A stretch of 64,000 nucleotides of DNA from Bog-473 sp963782415 (GTDB taxonomy: Bacteria > Actinomycetota > Acidimicrobiia > Acidimicrobiales > RAAP-2), in the NCBI GenBank assembly GCA_963782415.1, contig CAWAJT010000004.1:868001-932000 (forward strand), in the 5' to 3' direction. Below, piece by piece: positions 9,435 through 17,119 of the stretch. Numbering within the stretch: position 1 is the stretch's first letter; every line of letters starts with the position of its first letter. Under the pieces are notes generated by a model. The model was not told where the DNA came from. It was given only the letters and a program-made list of their open reading frames with translations, and made no database searches. The position numbers and the translations under genes were made by a program.

Positions 9435-10196
9435 GTGAGCACGTCCATCATCCCCGGTGCCGAGCCGTATTCCGCCACCGGTGACACCCGCGGTGCGTTG
9501 GTCCTCCACGGGTTCACCGGCAACCCGCAGTCGATGCGCGGGCTGGCGCGTGCGCTGGCCGACGCCGGCTTCAGTGTCGAAATGCCGCTCCTTCCCGGAC
9601 ACGGGACACGGATTGAGGACATGCTGCCCACGCGCTGGGAGGACTGGTCGGCTGCGGCCGAGGCGGCCTACACCGAGTTGGCGGCGCGCAGCGACGGCGT
9701 CGTGGTCGTCGGGCTCTCCATGGGAGGGATGCTGAGTGTCTGGCTCGCCGAGCACCACCCCGAGATCGCCGGCATCGCCGTCGTGAACCCGCTGCTGTCG
9801 CCGCCCGACGCGGACACCGTCGGCTTCGTCCAGGCCATGATCGACGGTGGCGAGGACGTGGCCCCCGGCATCGGCTCCGATATCGCGATGGACGGCGCCG
9901 TCGAAGCCGCCTACCCCGGACTCCCGTTGCAAGCGGCATTGTCGCTGTTCGCCGCCGCCGCCGAGGTCGAAGCGGAGCTCGGGTCGGTGACCTGTCCGGT
10001 TCTGGTGTTCACGAGCGTCCAGGACCACGTCGTGGACCCGGTCTCCAGCCAGAAGCTGGTGGCCCAGGCCAAGGGGCCGGTCGAGCAGGTGCTGCTGGAC
10101 CGGAGCTTCCACGTCGCCACGCTGGACTGGGACAAGGACGAGATCGAGGCCCGCACGGTGGCGTTCGCGAGCGCCGTCCTTCCGCCGCGGTCATGA
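9435..10196 (+). CDS. Alpha/beta hydrolase, carboxylesterase (Est30-like)
   Basis: A 253-aa serine hydrolase resembling small bacterial carboxylesterases and monoacylglycerol lipases. The oxyanion region LHGFTGNPQSM and nucleophile elbow GLSMGG are clear; the triad is probably Ser95, Asp197 (in VQDHVVDP) and His226 (in SFHVATLDWDKDEI). The last motif is characteristic of the Geobacillus Est30 group. The start is GTG 9435; an upstream in-frame extension is antisense to the SCP2 promoter side and lacks conservation. The stop codon overlaps the gatC ATG (ATGA), so the esterase is probably the first gene of the gat operon. Confidence 0.88.
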   Translation: MSTSIIPGAEPYSATGDTRGALVLHGFTGNPQSMRGLARALADAGFSVEMPLLPGHGTRIEDMLPTRWEDWSAAAEAAYTELAARSDGVVVVGLSMGGMLSVWLAEHHPEIAGIAVVNPLLSPPDADTVGFVQAMIDGGEDVAPGIGSDIAMDGAVEAAYPGLPLQAALSLFAAAAEVEAELGSVTCPVLVFTSVQDHVVDPVSSQKLVAQAKGPVEQVLLDRSFHVATLDWDKDEIEARTVAFASAVLPPRS

Positions 10197-10501
10197 CGGA
10201 CGACGCCGGCCTGAGCCGGGACGATGTCGTCCACGTTGCCCGTCTGGCGCGCCTCGACCTGAGCGAGGAGGAGATCGACCTGTTCACGGGTCAGCTCCGC
10301 AGCGTGCTCGACCACGCCGCCGACGTGGCGTCGCTCGACCTGTCGCACCTGAAACCGTCGTCGCACCCGATCGCCCTCCAAAACGTCCTGCGCGCCGACG
10401 AGCCACGACCGAGCCTCGACCGCGAAGAGGTGCTGGCGGCGGCGCCGGCGGTGGAGGACAACCGTTTCCGCGTGCCCCGCATCGGCGGCGACGCGCCATG
10501 A
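10193..10501 (+). CDS. gatC: Asp-tRNA(Asn)/Glu-tRNA(Gln) amidotransferase subunit C
   Basis: The small 102-aa subunit of the GatCAB amidotransferase, which converts misacylated Glu-tRNA(Gln) or Asp-tRNA(Asn) to the correct aminoacyl-tRNA in organisms lacking GlnRS or AsnRS. It shows the family start VVHVARLARLDLSEEEI and the C-terminal arrangement LRADEPRPSLDREEVL. It overlaps the esterase and gatA by ATGA junctions, so translation of the three is probably coupled. Length is normal. Confidence 0.95.
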   Translation: MTDDAGLSRDDVVHVARLARLDLSEEEIDLFTGQLRSVLDHAADVASLDLSHLKPSSHPIALQNVLRADEPRPSLDREEVLAAAPAVEDNRFRVPRIGGDAP

Positions 10502-11943
10502 CAACGCCAACGGCCGTCTCCCTGGCGGCCGACGTCCGCTCCGGTCAACGGTCGGCCCGCGCCACGGTCGACGACGCCCTCGCCGCAGTGGCCGCCGGCG
10601 ACGACGACATCAAGGCCTTCCTCACCGTCCTCACCGATGAGGCCCGGGCCGCGGCCGACGTTGTCGACGCCACGGTGGCGGCCGGGAGCGATCCGGGCCC
10701 ATTGGCGGGCGTGCCGGTGGCCCTCAAGGACAACCTGTGCACCCGAGGCGCCATCACCACGTGCGGCTCCCGCATTCTCGAAGGGTGGCGCCCGCCCTAT
10801 GACGCCACCGTCGTGGAGGCGCTGCGGCGTGCCGGAGGAATTGTGCTCGGCAAGACGAACATGGACGAGTTCGCCATGGGCAGCTCCACGGAGAACTCGG
10901 CTTTCGGCCCGACGCGCAACCCGCGTCACACCGGCAAGGTACCGGGCGGCAGCAGTGGTGGTTCCGCGGCGGCCGTGGCTGCCGGCTTCACACCGCTCGG
11001 CCTTGGTTCGGACACCGGTGGTTCCATCCGCCAGCCGGCCGCCTTGTGCGGGGTCGTCGGGATGAAGCCCACCTACGGTCGCGTGTCGCGGTACGGGTTG
11101 GTGGCCTTCGCCAGTTCCCTCGATCAGATCGGACCCTTTGCTGCGACCGTCGAGGACGCCGCCCTGTTGTTCGACGTCCTGGCCGGACACGATCCGTACG
11201 ACAGCACCTCGTTGCCCTCGTTCCCGGAGCCGACACTGCCGACGCTCGCCCACGGCGTCGAGGGCATCAAGGTGGGGGTCTGCCGCGACCTCGTCAACGG
11301 CTGCGCACCCGACGTGGTGGCCCGGGTGCACGAAGCGGCCGACGCCCTGGCCGCAGCCGGCGCCAAGGTCGAGGACGTCTCGGTGCCCGAGTTCGGGTAT
11401 GGGCTGTCGGCCTACTACCTGATTGCGCCGGCCGAGGCCTCGTCGAACCTGGCCCGCTACGACGGAGTGCGCTATGGGCTGCGGATCGACGGGGACGACG
11501 CCGCGGCCATGAACACGGCGACGCGCACGGCGGGTTTCGGCCCTGAGGTCAAGCGGCGGATCATGTTGGGGACGTACGCCTTGTCGGCCGGCTACTACGA
11601 CGCGTACTACGCGCAGGCGCAGCGGGTCCGCACCTTGGTCATGCAGGCCTTCGACCGGGTCTACGCGACGTTCGACGTCCTGCTGGGCGCAACGGCGCCG
11701 ACAACGGCTTTTGACCTCGGGGCCAAGGTGGACGACCCGATGGCGATGTACATGAACGACGTGTGCACCATACCGTCGAATCTCTCGGGGCACCCGGCCG
11801 TCTCGGTGCCGTTCGGAACGGGCGCCGACGGGTTGCCGGTAGGCGTGCAGGTGCTGGCGCCCGCCTTGGAAGAGGTCCTGTTGTTCCGCGTCGCCCGCAC
11901 AGTGGAAGACCACGCCCCGACGGGGACGGGGACGGGCGAGTGA
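10498..11943 (+). CDS. gatA: Asp-tRNA(Asn)/Glu-tRNA(Gln) amidotransferase subunit A
   Basis: The 481-aa amidase-signature subunit, which releases ammonia from glutamine. The Ser-cis-Ser-Lys triad is recognisable: Lys77 in PVALKDNLC, Ser152 in the GGSSGGSAAAV block and Ser176 in GSDTGGSIRQPAALCG. These positions run two residues behind the Staphylococcus GatA numbering. The ammonia is channelled to GatB. The gene sits between gatC and gatB, with an ATGA overlap upstream and a GTGA overlap downstream, a compact operon. The reading frame is intact. Confidence 0.97.
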   Translation: MTTPTAVSLAADVRSGQRSARATVDDALAAVAAGDDDIKAFLTVLTDEARAAADVVDATVAAGSDPGPLAGVPVALKDNLCTRGAITTCGSRILEGWRPPYDATVVEALRRAGGIVLGKTNMDEFAMGSSTENSAFGPTRNPRHTGKVPGGSSGGSAAAVAAGFTPLGLGSDTGGSIRQPAALCGVVGMKPTYGRVSRYGLVAFASSLDQIGPFAATVEDAALLFDVLAGHDPYDSTSLPSFPEPTLPTLAHGVEGIKVGVCRDLVNGCAPDVVARVHEAADALAAAGAKVEDVSVPEFGYGLSAYYLIAPAEASSNLARYDGVRYGLRIDGDDAAAMNTATRTAGFGPEVKRRIMLGTYALSAGYYDAYYAQAQRVRTLVMQAFDRVYATFDVLLGATAPTTAFDLGAKVDDPMAMYMNDVCTIPSNLSGHPAVSVPFGTGADGLPVGVQVLAPALEEVLLFRVARTVEDHAPTGTGTGE

Positions 11944-13373
11944 GCACGGAGTGGGAATTGGTCGTCGGGCTCGAGGTGCACTGCGAGCTGAAGACGGCGA
12001 CGAAGCTGTTCTGCGGGTGTCGCAACGCGTTCGGGGACGAGCCCAACGTGAACATCTGTCCGGTCTGCCTCGGTTTGCCGGGTTCCCTGCCCGTCCTCAA
12101 CGAGGAGGCCGTCGAGCTCGCCATGCGCATTGGGGCGGCTCTGCATTCCGCGATTTGCCCGTCCGAATTCGCCCGGAAGAACTACTTCTACCCCGACCAG
12201 GCGAAGGACTATCAGATCAGCCAGTACGACCTGCCGCTGAACCTCGACGGTTGGCTCGAGCTCCCTGATGGGTTCCGTGTCGGCGTGACGCGCGCCCACA
12301 TGGAAGAGGACACCGGCAAGCTGACGCACGTCGGTGCGAGCGGCCGCATCAATGCGGCCCATCACGCGCTCGTCGACTACAACCGCTCGGGTGTCCCGCT
12401 GGTCGAGATCGTCAGCGAGCCGGACATCCGCACCGTGGCCCAGGCACGGGGCTACGCGAGCGAGCTGCGTGGCATTCTCATGGCCACCGGCGCATCCGAC
12501 GGCCGCATGGAAGAGGGCTCCATGCGGGTCGATGCCAATGTCTCGGTCCGTCCGCTCGGCACCGACGACTTCGGCACCCGCTGTGAAATCAAGAACCTGA
12601 ACTCCCTGCGCTCGCTGGGTCGGGCGATTGAGTACGAAGCGGCGCGTCAGATGGCCCTGCTCGAGTCGGGCGAGGTCGTCCAGCAGGAGACGCGGCACTG
12701 GGACGAGTCAGCTGGACGCACGGATTCGATGCGCTCAAAGGAAGAAGCGAACGACTACCGGTACTTTCCCGAGCCCGACCTGGTGCCCTTGGCACCCGAC
12801 GCAGCCTGGCAGGAGCGGGTGCGCTCCGGACTCGGTCCCTTGCCGGCAGACCGGCGCGGCGCCTTGGCCTCCGCGCTTGGTGGCGCGCCGACCGAGGCCG
12901 AGATGGATCAGATTCATGCCGTGGTCGATCTCGGACTCGACGGCCTCGTGACGGCGGCCGCGGCGGGCGGCGTATCCGCCACCCTCGCCCTGGCGCGTGC
13001 CGCCAACGAAGTTGCGGCCCAGAGTGAAGCCGGGCAATCGCTCGACCCGGCCACGTTCGCGACGGTGCTCGCCATGGAGTCGGGTGGTCAGCTCTCGGCA
13101 ACCCAATCGAAGGCCGTCCTGGGGGCACTTCTCGAGCGCGGTGGAGGGGACCCAGCCGCGGTGGCCAAGGAAATGGGCTTCGAGGCGCTCGCATCCGACA
13201 CGCTGGGGGCGGTCCTCGACGAGGTCATCGCCGCCAACCCCGACGAGTGGGGACGCTTCGTCGAAGGTGAGGACAGGTTGACAGGGTTCTTCATCGGCGC
13301 GGTCATGGGCGCCACCGCAGGGAAGGCGAACGGCAAAGAGGTCGCAGCCGAGCTGCGCGCCCGGCGCGGCTGA
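11940..13373 (+). CDS. gatB: Asp-tRNA(Asn)/Glu-tRNA(Gln) amidotransferase subunit B
   Basis: The 477-aa subunit that phosphorylates and amidates the misacylated tRNA using ATP. It begins with WELVVGLEVHCELKT, followed by a zinc-site-like cysteine cluster (CGCRN ... NICPVCLGLPG), the NYFYPDQAKDYQISQYD catalytic region and a C-terminal YqeY-like tRNA-binding domain. GTG 11940 overlaps the gatA stop (GTGA) and gives the standard N-terminus; a longer in-frame extension to 11763 would lie inside gatA and is rejected. It ends the gat operon. Confidence 0.97.
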   Translation: MSTEWELVVGLEVHCELKTATKLFCGCRNAFGDEPNVNICPVCLGLPGSLPVLNEEAVELAMRIGAALHSAICPSEFARKNYFYPDQAKDYQISQYDLPLNLDGWLELPDGFRVGVTRAHMEEDTGKLTHVGASGRINAAHHALVDYNRSGVPLVEIVSEPDIRTVAQARGYASELRGILMATGASDGRMEEGSMRVDANVSVRPLGTDDFGTRCEIKNLNSLRSLGRAIEYEAARQMALLESGEVVQQETRHWDESAGRTDSMRSKEEANDYRYFPEPDLVPLAPDAAWQERVRSGLGPLPADRRGALASALGGAPTEAEMDQIHAVVDLGLDGLVTAAAAGGVSATLALARAANEVAAQSEAGQSLDPATFATVLAMESGGQLSATQSKAVLGALLERGGGDPAAVAKEMGFEALASDTLGAVLDEVIAANPDEWGRFVEGEDRLTGFFIGAVMGATAGKANGKEVAAELRARRG

Positions 13374-13531
13374 CGCGCTTGCTCGAGCAGCGGGCCCCGG
13401 GTCCTGGCATCCTGCTGCCGGTGCGAAACACGCTGTCGTCGTGGGCCGATCTCCTCCAGCGGTGGTGACGGAAAAGGCATAGGGTCGGCCTGGGTCGGGT
13501 TCGCGCCACCGACCGAGTGGGGAGGGCTGGA

Positions 13532-14036
13532 ATGGCGTTGGCTGGTTCTGTCGCTGAGGATCAGGGGTCGACCTGCCTGGCCCCGAGCTCCAGGCAGGTC
13601 GGCACCGGAATGAGCTCTGTGGGCGCCGTGATGGTGGATGCCCAGCCTGGTGTGGCCGCCCCCGATAGCGACGCGATCGGCCACGGTGAGCGACTCCCAG
13701 GTGAGACGGGTCCGGCGACGAGTGCCCACTCGTGGCGCGAGGGGAGATGGTGGCCGGTCGTCGCCTGCGCTGTTGGCTACGCCGCGTTGTCGATGATCGC
13801 TTTTGGTCATGTCGACGACATGGGGTCGACATATGTTTCCGGACCGGGGGGAGCTGATCAGACCATCCAGGTCTGGTGGATTGCATTCGCCGCGCACGCC
13901 CTCGCCCACGGACTCAACCCATTCTTCTCGAACTGGATCAACTATCCCGTTGGCCTCAATGCCGGGCCCGACAATTCGATGCTGTTGCTCGGGACCCTCA
14001 TCTCACCGATCACCGCGCTGGCAAACCGGTCACGAC
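13532..14036 (+). pseudogene. Truncated polytopic membrane protein (glycosyltransferase-like N-terminus)
   Basis: ATG 13532 follows a good Shine-Dalgarno (GGGGAGGG). After about 70 polar residues comes a transmembrane helix (WWPVVACAVGYAALSMIAFG) and then YVSGPGGADQTIQVWWIAF, GLNPFFSNWINYPVGLNAG and LLLGTLISPITALA. These are hallmarks of the N-terminal half of large membrane glycosyltransferase-like proteins of Actinobacteria (500-800 aa). The resemblance ends near 14025. The open frame continues to 14533, but the sequence becomes basic and uninterpretable and is antisense to another gene fragment. The gene is therefore cut short by rearrangement or a misjoin. The exact family was not established. 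Confidence 0.6.
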
Positions 14037-14422
14037 GGCCCCCGGCCCTTCCGGCGCCATCGCCGCGTGCGCTCGACGTCGCCACGCCGGTTCTGCTCGG
14101 TCGGCCGAGATGCATGCCAAGGTCAGGCGTTGCGCTTCCGCCGACTGCACTCTCACGAGGTCGAGAAGCGCCAAAATGCTGGGGCAGGCGGGAGGGTGCA
14201 GCGCTGTCGCAACCGGCCCCCCTCCCCAAGAAGGCCACCTCGAATCCGTGGCCCTGGCTCAGGGACGCCGCGGAATCCTGGAAGAATTTCAGGTCTCCGA
14301 CGAGCGTCGTCCCGGCTTCCCACGTGACGGCGAACCAGAGTCCGCAAACCGACGCCCAAGAGCACCAGCACGGCCAGGGCGAGAACGAACCGCGACGCTG
14401 TTCGTTGACCGACGAGATGCAC
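14030..14422 (-). pseudogene. Truncated, frameshifted ArnT/PMT-type glycosyltransferase N-terminus
   Basis: Read on the minus strand from GTG 14422 across two frame changes, the DNA encodes the start of a GT-C glycosyltransferase. A first helix (FVLALAVLVLLGVGLR) is followed after a shift by GDLKFFQDSAASLSQGHGFE, and after another shift by ATALHPPACPSILALLDLV and an AQRLTLACISAE-like helix start. The order of D-x-x-F-F-x-D, GHGF and HPP motifs is typical of lipid-carrier-dependent glycosyltransferases. The frame stops at 14030, where the plus-strand fragment ends. What remains is about 130 residues of an expected 500 or more. Confidence 0.5.
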
Positions 14423-15078
14423 ACCTGGAGTGCGCTTTCCGCGGGGCTACTCGATCGGACGTCTCGTGGCCCGATGGTCAGTGCCACGGTGCCTGATCAG
14501 TGGCGTTGCCAGTGGTCGAGTCCGAAAAAGTAGGCGTCCGGATCTCCTCCAAGTTTTTGGGCGATGCGAGCCACCTTCGCCGCGGTATTCCTCTGTGCCC
14601 ATGCCAGGGACGGGAACAGAGGATCCGACTCGCCCCAGCTGTGCCCGCCAGACCCACAGGGCGCTCAGCGCGATGGATCGCTCATCGGGTGAGAATTCCG
14701 CGCCGACGCCCTCAGGTGTGTGGACCTCGCCAGAGTGTTCTTTCTTCATGCTCTGGTCCCGCTACGTCGCGGCCCTGAGTGCCGGCGCACGGCTCCGCGG
14801 GGTGCATGCTGCGAGGAATCCACCCCTTCGACCGTCCCGTGCTGCACCAATCCTCACCCCCGAAATTGACGACGCACGTGCGCAATCCGACTTTGCCGAG
14901 CGTCTCCGCCGCCAGCAGGCAGCTTAGGAAACGGCCGGCTTCGCCGCCATTCCGGACAAAACGTCTCGGGTTTTGCCGCCGACGTCGGATGTCCGCCGCG
15001 TGTGAATCCACCGAGGTCGCGCCGGGAGGGTCGCAATGCGGAAGCCAGGGCGCAGATCCCGCCCGCTAGTTTGGACCC
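14423..15078. other. Degraded stretch with no complete gene
   Basis: No intact gene is recognisable here. On the minus strand at about 14497-14706 a short coding-like piece can be read across one frame change: SIALSALWVWRAQLG, then ESDPLFPSLAWAQRNTAA, then ARIAQKLGGDPDAYFFGLDH before a stop at 14497. It would be the 3' end of a protein whose start is lost. The remaining 350 bp up to ilvD show only mutually contradictory open frames. I see no convincing promoter for ilvD. Confidence 0.4.
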
Positions 15079-16854
15079 GTGTCCGACGAATCCACGGTGC
15101 CTTCCGCCACGCTCGTCTCCATCAACCCTGGGCGTGATGTCCAACGTGTCGGCACCGCCAGCTTCCTCGGCGAGGACGTCAACAAGATCCACGATCCTGT
15201 CTGGGCCGTCATCGGCAACCTCGGCGACAGCCAGTGCTATCTCGGCGTCCCCGAGAAGGTGCAAGCGGTTCAGGCCGCGCTGCACCGCCGGATCGCCGAC
15301 GACGACCTCGCGATCCGGCTCATCCCACCCGTCTTCACCCTCGGCGTGTCCGACGGCCAGCTCAACGGCACGCCGCAGATGCGCTTCTCGCTGGTCGGGC
15401 GCGAGCTGGTCCACGACATCGCCGACGTGCACATCGCGGCCAACGGCGTGGCGGGAGTCGTCGCCGTGGTCGCCTGCGACAAGCCTCCGGTCGGGACCGT
15501 GGCCGCCGTACTGGAAAACGACACGCCGGCCGTCATTCTCTCTGACGGCCCCATCCGGCCGGGCGTCGATCCCGAGACGGGCAAGCGCATCGACCTCGTT
15601 TCTGCCTTCCAGGTGGCCGACCAGGATCCCGAGACCCGCGCCCGCTACGCCCTCAACGCGTGCCCCGGGCAGGGAAGCTGCGGCGGCATGTTCACCTACA
15701 ACACCATGCAGACGTTCATCGCCGTCCTCGGCCTCGAGCCACTGCACATGGTGGCGCCGCCGTCAGACGATCCGCGCCGGCTCCGCGACTTCCCGGACCA
15801 GATCGTCGACTGTCTCCTCACCATGGGCGAGCGTGGCATCCGACCGCGCGACATCGTGACGCCGGCTTCGCTCCGCAACGCCATGACTGTCGCCATCGCC
15901 ATGGGCGGCTCCACCAATGTGTTGCTGCACAGCGTCGAGATCGCCCGGGCCGCCGGTATCGACTTCTGGGCCGACGTCATGAGCCAGGACGATTTCAACG
16001 ACCTGGCCCGTCGGCTGCCGGTCCTCGTCAATATGCGTCCCTTCGGCGACTACTCGATGGTGGACGTGGACGCCAAGGGCGGCCTGCAGGTGGTGGTCCA
16101 GGAACTGCTCGGTGCCGATTTCCTCGACGGGTCAACCATGACCTGCACCGGCGAGACGCTGGACGAGCAGGTCGCCCGGTTGGCTCCGCCGGCGCCCGAC
16201 CAGGACGTCACGTACGCGGTCGCCGCGCCGTTCAAGGACACCGGTGGGTTGCGGCTCCTGCGCGGCAACCTCGCCCCCGATGGCGGAGCCATCCTCAAGG
16301 TGGCCGGTATAGAGGGCGGGGTGCAGGACGGCGTCTTCACCGGCCGTGCCCGAGTCTTCAACGGCGAGCGGCCACTGATCGACGCGCTCGACGAGCACCC
16401 GGACTCGTTTCAGGACAACGACATGGTGGTGATCCGCTACGAGGGGCCCCGGGGCGCCCCGGGCATGCCCGAATTGCTCGATCCCACCTCAAGGATCACG
16501 GCGTTGTGCCGCCACCGCCACATCACCATCGCGCTCATGACCGACGCCCGGTTCTCCGGCGGATCGGTCGGGCTCGTCATCGGCCACGTGGCGCCGGAGG
16601 CGCTGCTCGGCGGGCCCATCGCGCTGGTCGAGGATGGCGACACCGTCGTGGTCGACCTCAACACGGACCGCATCGACTGCCCCCAGCTGGCCGACCGGGC
16701 CGAGCTCGAGCGCCGCGCTGCAGCCTGGCGGAAGGAGGCGGACGCCAATGGTGGCGTCCATCCTGATGCGCAACCGGTCGGCGACCGGGTCCTCGCCCGC
16801 ATGCGAGCCACGGCACTGCCCGCCCTGCTCGGTGGGGGAATGGGGTTGTCGTGA
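15079..16854 (+). CDS. ilvD: IlvD/Edd family dehydratase, probable dihydroxy-acid dehydratase (divergent)
   Basis: A 591-aa Fe-S dehydratase. In the BCAA pathway IlvD converts 2,3-dihydroxy-isovalerate and -methylvalerate to 2-keto acids. Cluster-type cysteines are present: GDSQCYLGVP (about Cys55), VACDKPPVGT and CPGQGSCGGMFTYNTM; the C-terminal RFSGGSVGLVIGHVAPEA motif is also there. Several blocks are unlike classical IlvD: the CDK motif is followed by PPVGT instead of ITPGM, and the N-terminus lacks the usual RSxxxTxGxxxAGAR start. The position directly before ilvBNC argues for BCAA synthesis, but a sugar-acid dehydratase is possible. Start is GTG 15079. The ilvB promoter lies in its last codons. 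Confidence 0.75.
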   Translation: MSDESTVPSATLVSINPGRDVQRVGTASFLGEDVNKIHDPVWAVIGNLGDSQCYLGVPEKVQAVQAALHRRIADDDLAIRLIPPVFTLGVSDGQLNGTPQMRFSLVGRELVHDIADVHIAANGVAGVVAVVACDKPPVGTVAAVLENDTPAVILSDGPIRPGVDPETGKRIDLVSAFQVADQDPETRARYALNACPGQGSCGGMFTYNTMQTFIAVLGLEPLHMVAPPSDDPRRLRDFPDQIVDCLLTMGERGIRPRDIVTPASLRNAMTVAIAMGGSTNVLLHSVEIARAAGIDFWADVMSQDDFNDLARRLPVLVNMRPFGDYSMVDVDAKGGLQVVVQELLGADFLDGSTMTCTGETLDEQVARLAPPAPDQDVTYAVAAPFKDTGGLRLLRGNLAPDGGAILKVAGIEGGVQDGVFTGRARVFNGERPLIDALDEHPDSFQDNDMVVIRYEGPRGAPGMPELLDPTSRITALCRHRHITIALMTDARFSGGSVGLVIGHVAPEALLGGPIALVEDGDTVVVDLNTDRIDCPQLADRAELERRAAAWRKEADANGGVHPDAQPVGDRVLARMRATALPALLGGGMGLS

Positions 16855-16874
16855 GCCTCCCGGCATGCCACAAT
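16846..16874 (+). promoter_or_regulatory. Predicted promoter of the ilvBNC leader
   Basis: A TTGTCG -35 box (16846-16851) lies 17 bp upstream of a CACAAT -10 box (16869-16874). The -35 box overlaps the end of ilvD. Transcription would begin near 16881-16884, at or just before the leader-peptide ATG, giving a leaderless or nearly leaderless transcript as is common in Actinobacteria. Prediction from consensus and spacing only. Confidence 0.5.
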
Positions 16875-16883
16875 GACCGGGTC

Positions 16884-16931
16884 ATGCAGGCACGCAGCCT
16901 CCGTCCCGAGATTCTGGTACTCGTAACGTAG
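16884..16931 (+). CDS. ilvB leader peptide (attenuation control)
   Basis: A 15-codon ORF encoding MQARSLRPEILVLVT and ending at TAG 16929. Five consecutive codons specify Ile, Leu, Val, Leu and Val, the products of the pathway encoded downstream. It ends 33 bp before an intrinsic terminator in the ilvB leader. This is the classic arrangement of transcription attenuation: a ribosome stalled on these codons when branched-chain aminoacyl-tRNAs are scarce would change leader folding and allow read-through into ilvBNC. It is too short for routine gene calling. Leader-peptide control of ilvB is known in other Actinobacteria. Confidence 0.8.
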   Translation: MQARSLRPEILVLVT

Positions 16932-16990
16932 GCACGCGCCCACACATCGGATTGCGTGCCCTACGACCTCCCGACACCGGGGGGTCTTTT
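16927..16990 (+). terminator. ilvB attenuator: upstream hairpin and intrinsic terminator
   Basis: The terminator stem pairs GACCTCCC (16965-16972) with GGGGGGTC (16979-16986), with one T-G wobble, followed by TTTT. Just upstream, CGTAGGCACGC (16927-16937, containing the leader stop codon) can pair with GCGTGCCCTACG (16954-16965), with one bulged C. A second GGCACGC copy inside the leader ORF (16889-16895) could compete for the same GCGTGCC. These alternative pairings give the RNA switch expected of an attenuator; which pairing is the antiterminator is not settled by sequence alone. Confidence 0.75.
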
Positions 16991-17080
16991 CAATTCCGGA
17001 CAGCACTCCGCACACCGGGAGACGGACCTCCCACCGCGGTCGAGCAGCGCTACGAACACGAACAACTCGACCACCAACAC

Positions 17081-17119
17081 GAACAGGAACAGGAACAGGA
17101 ACATGACGAGGGGAGCGAA
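17081..17119 (+). repeat. GAACAG hexanucleotide repeat and mini-ORF before ilvB
   Basis: Three perfect GAACAG units plus GAAC (17081-17102) extend an A/C/G-rich, T-poor stretch of GAACA-type words starting near 17053. It is followed by a six-codon ORF, ATG 17103 to TGA 17121, whose stop overlaps the ilvB ATG. The low-structure segment may keep the ilvB ribosome site open after read-through; the mini-ORF could couple translation. Both roles are inference. Confidence 0.45.

Noticed and set aside
10291..11913. 540-codon minus-strand frame inside gatC/gatA
   Set aside because: Antisense shadow of the gat operon; no domain or start signal.
14030..14533. The truncated plus-strand membrane gene continuing to 14533 as a 330-aa protein
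   Set aside because: Beyond about 14030 the frame runs antisense to a glycosyltransferase fragment and shows no family resemblance.
16952..17119. N-terminal extension of IlvB rich in Glu, His and Gln
   Set aside because: It would pass through the attenuator terminator and repeat; ATG 17120 has a Shine-Dalgarno and matches the family start.
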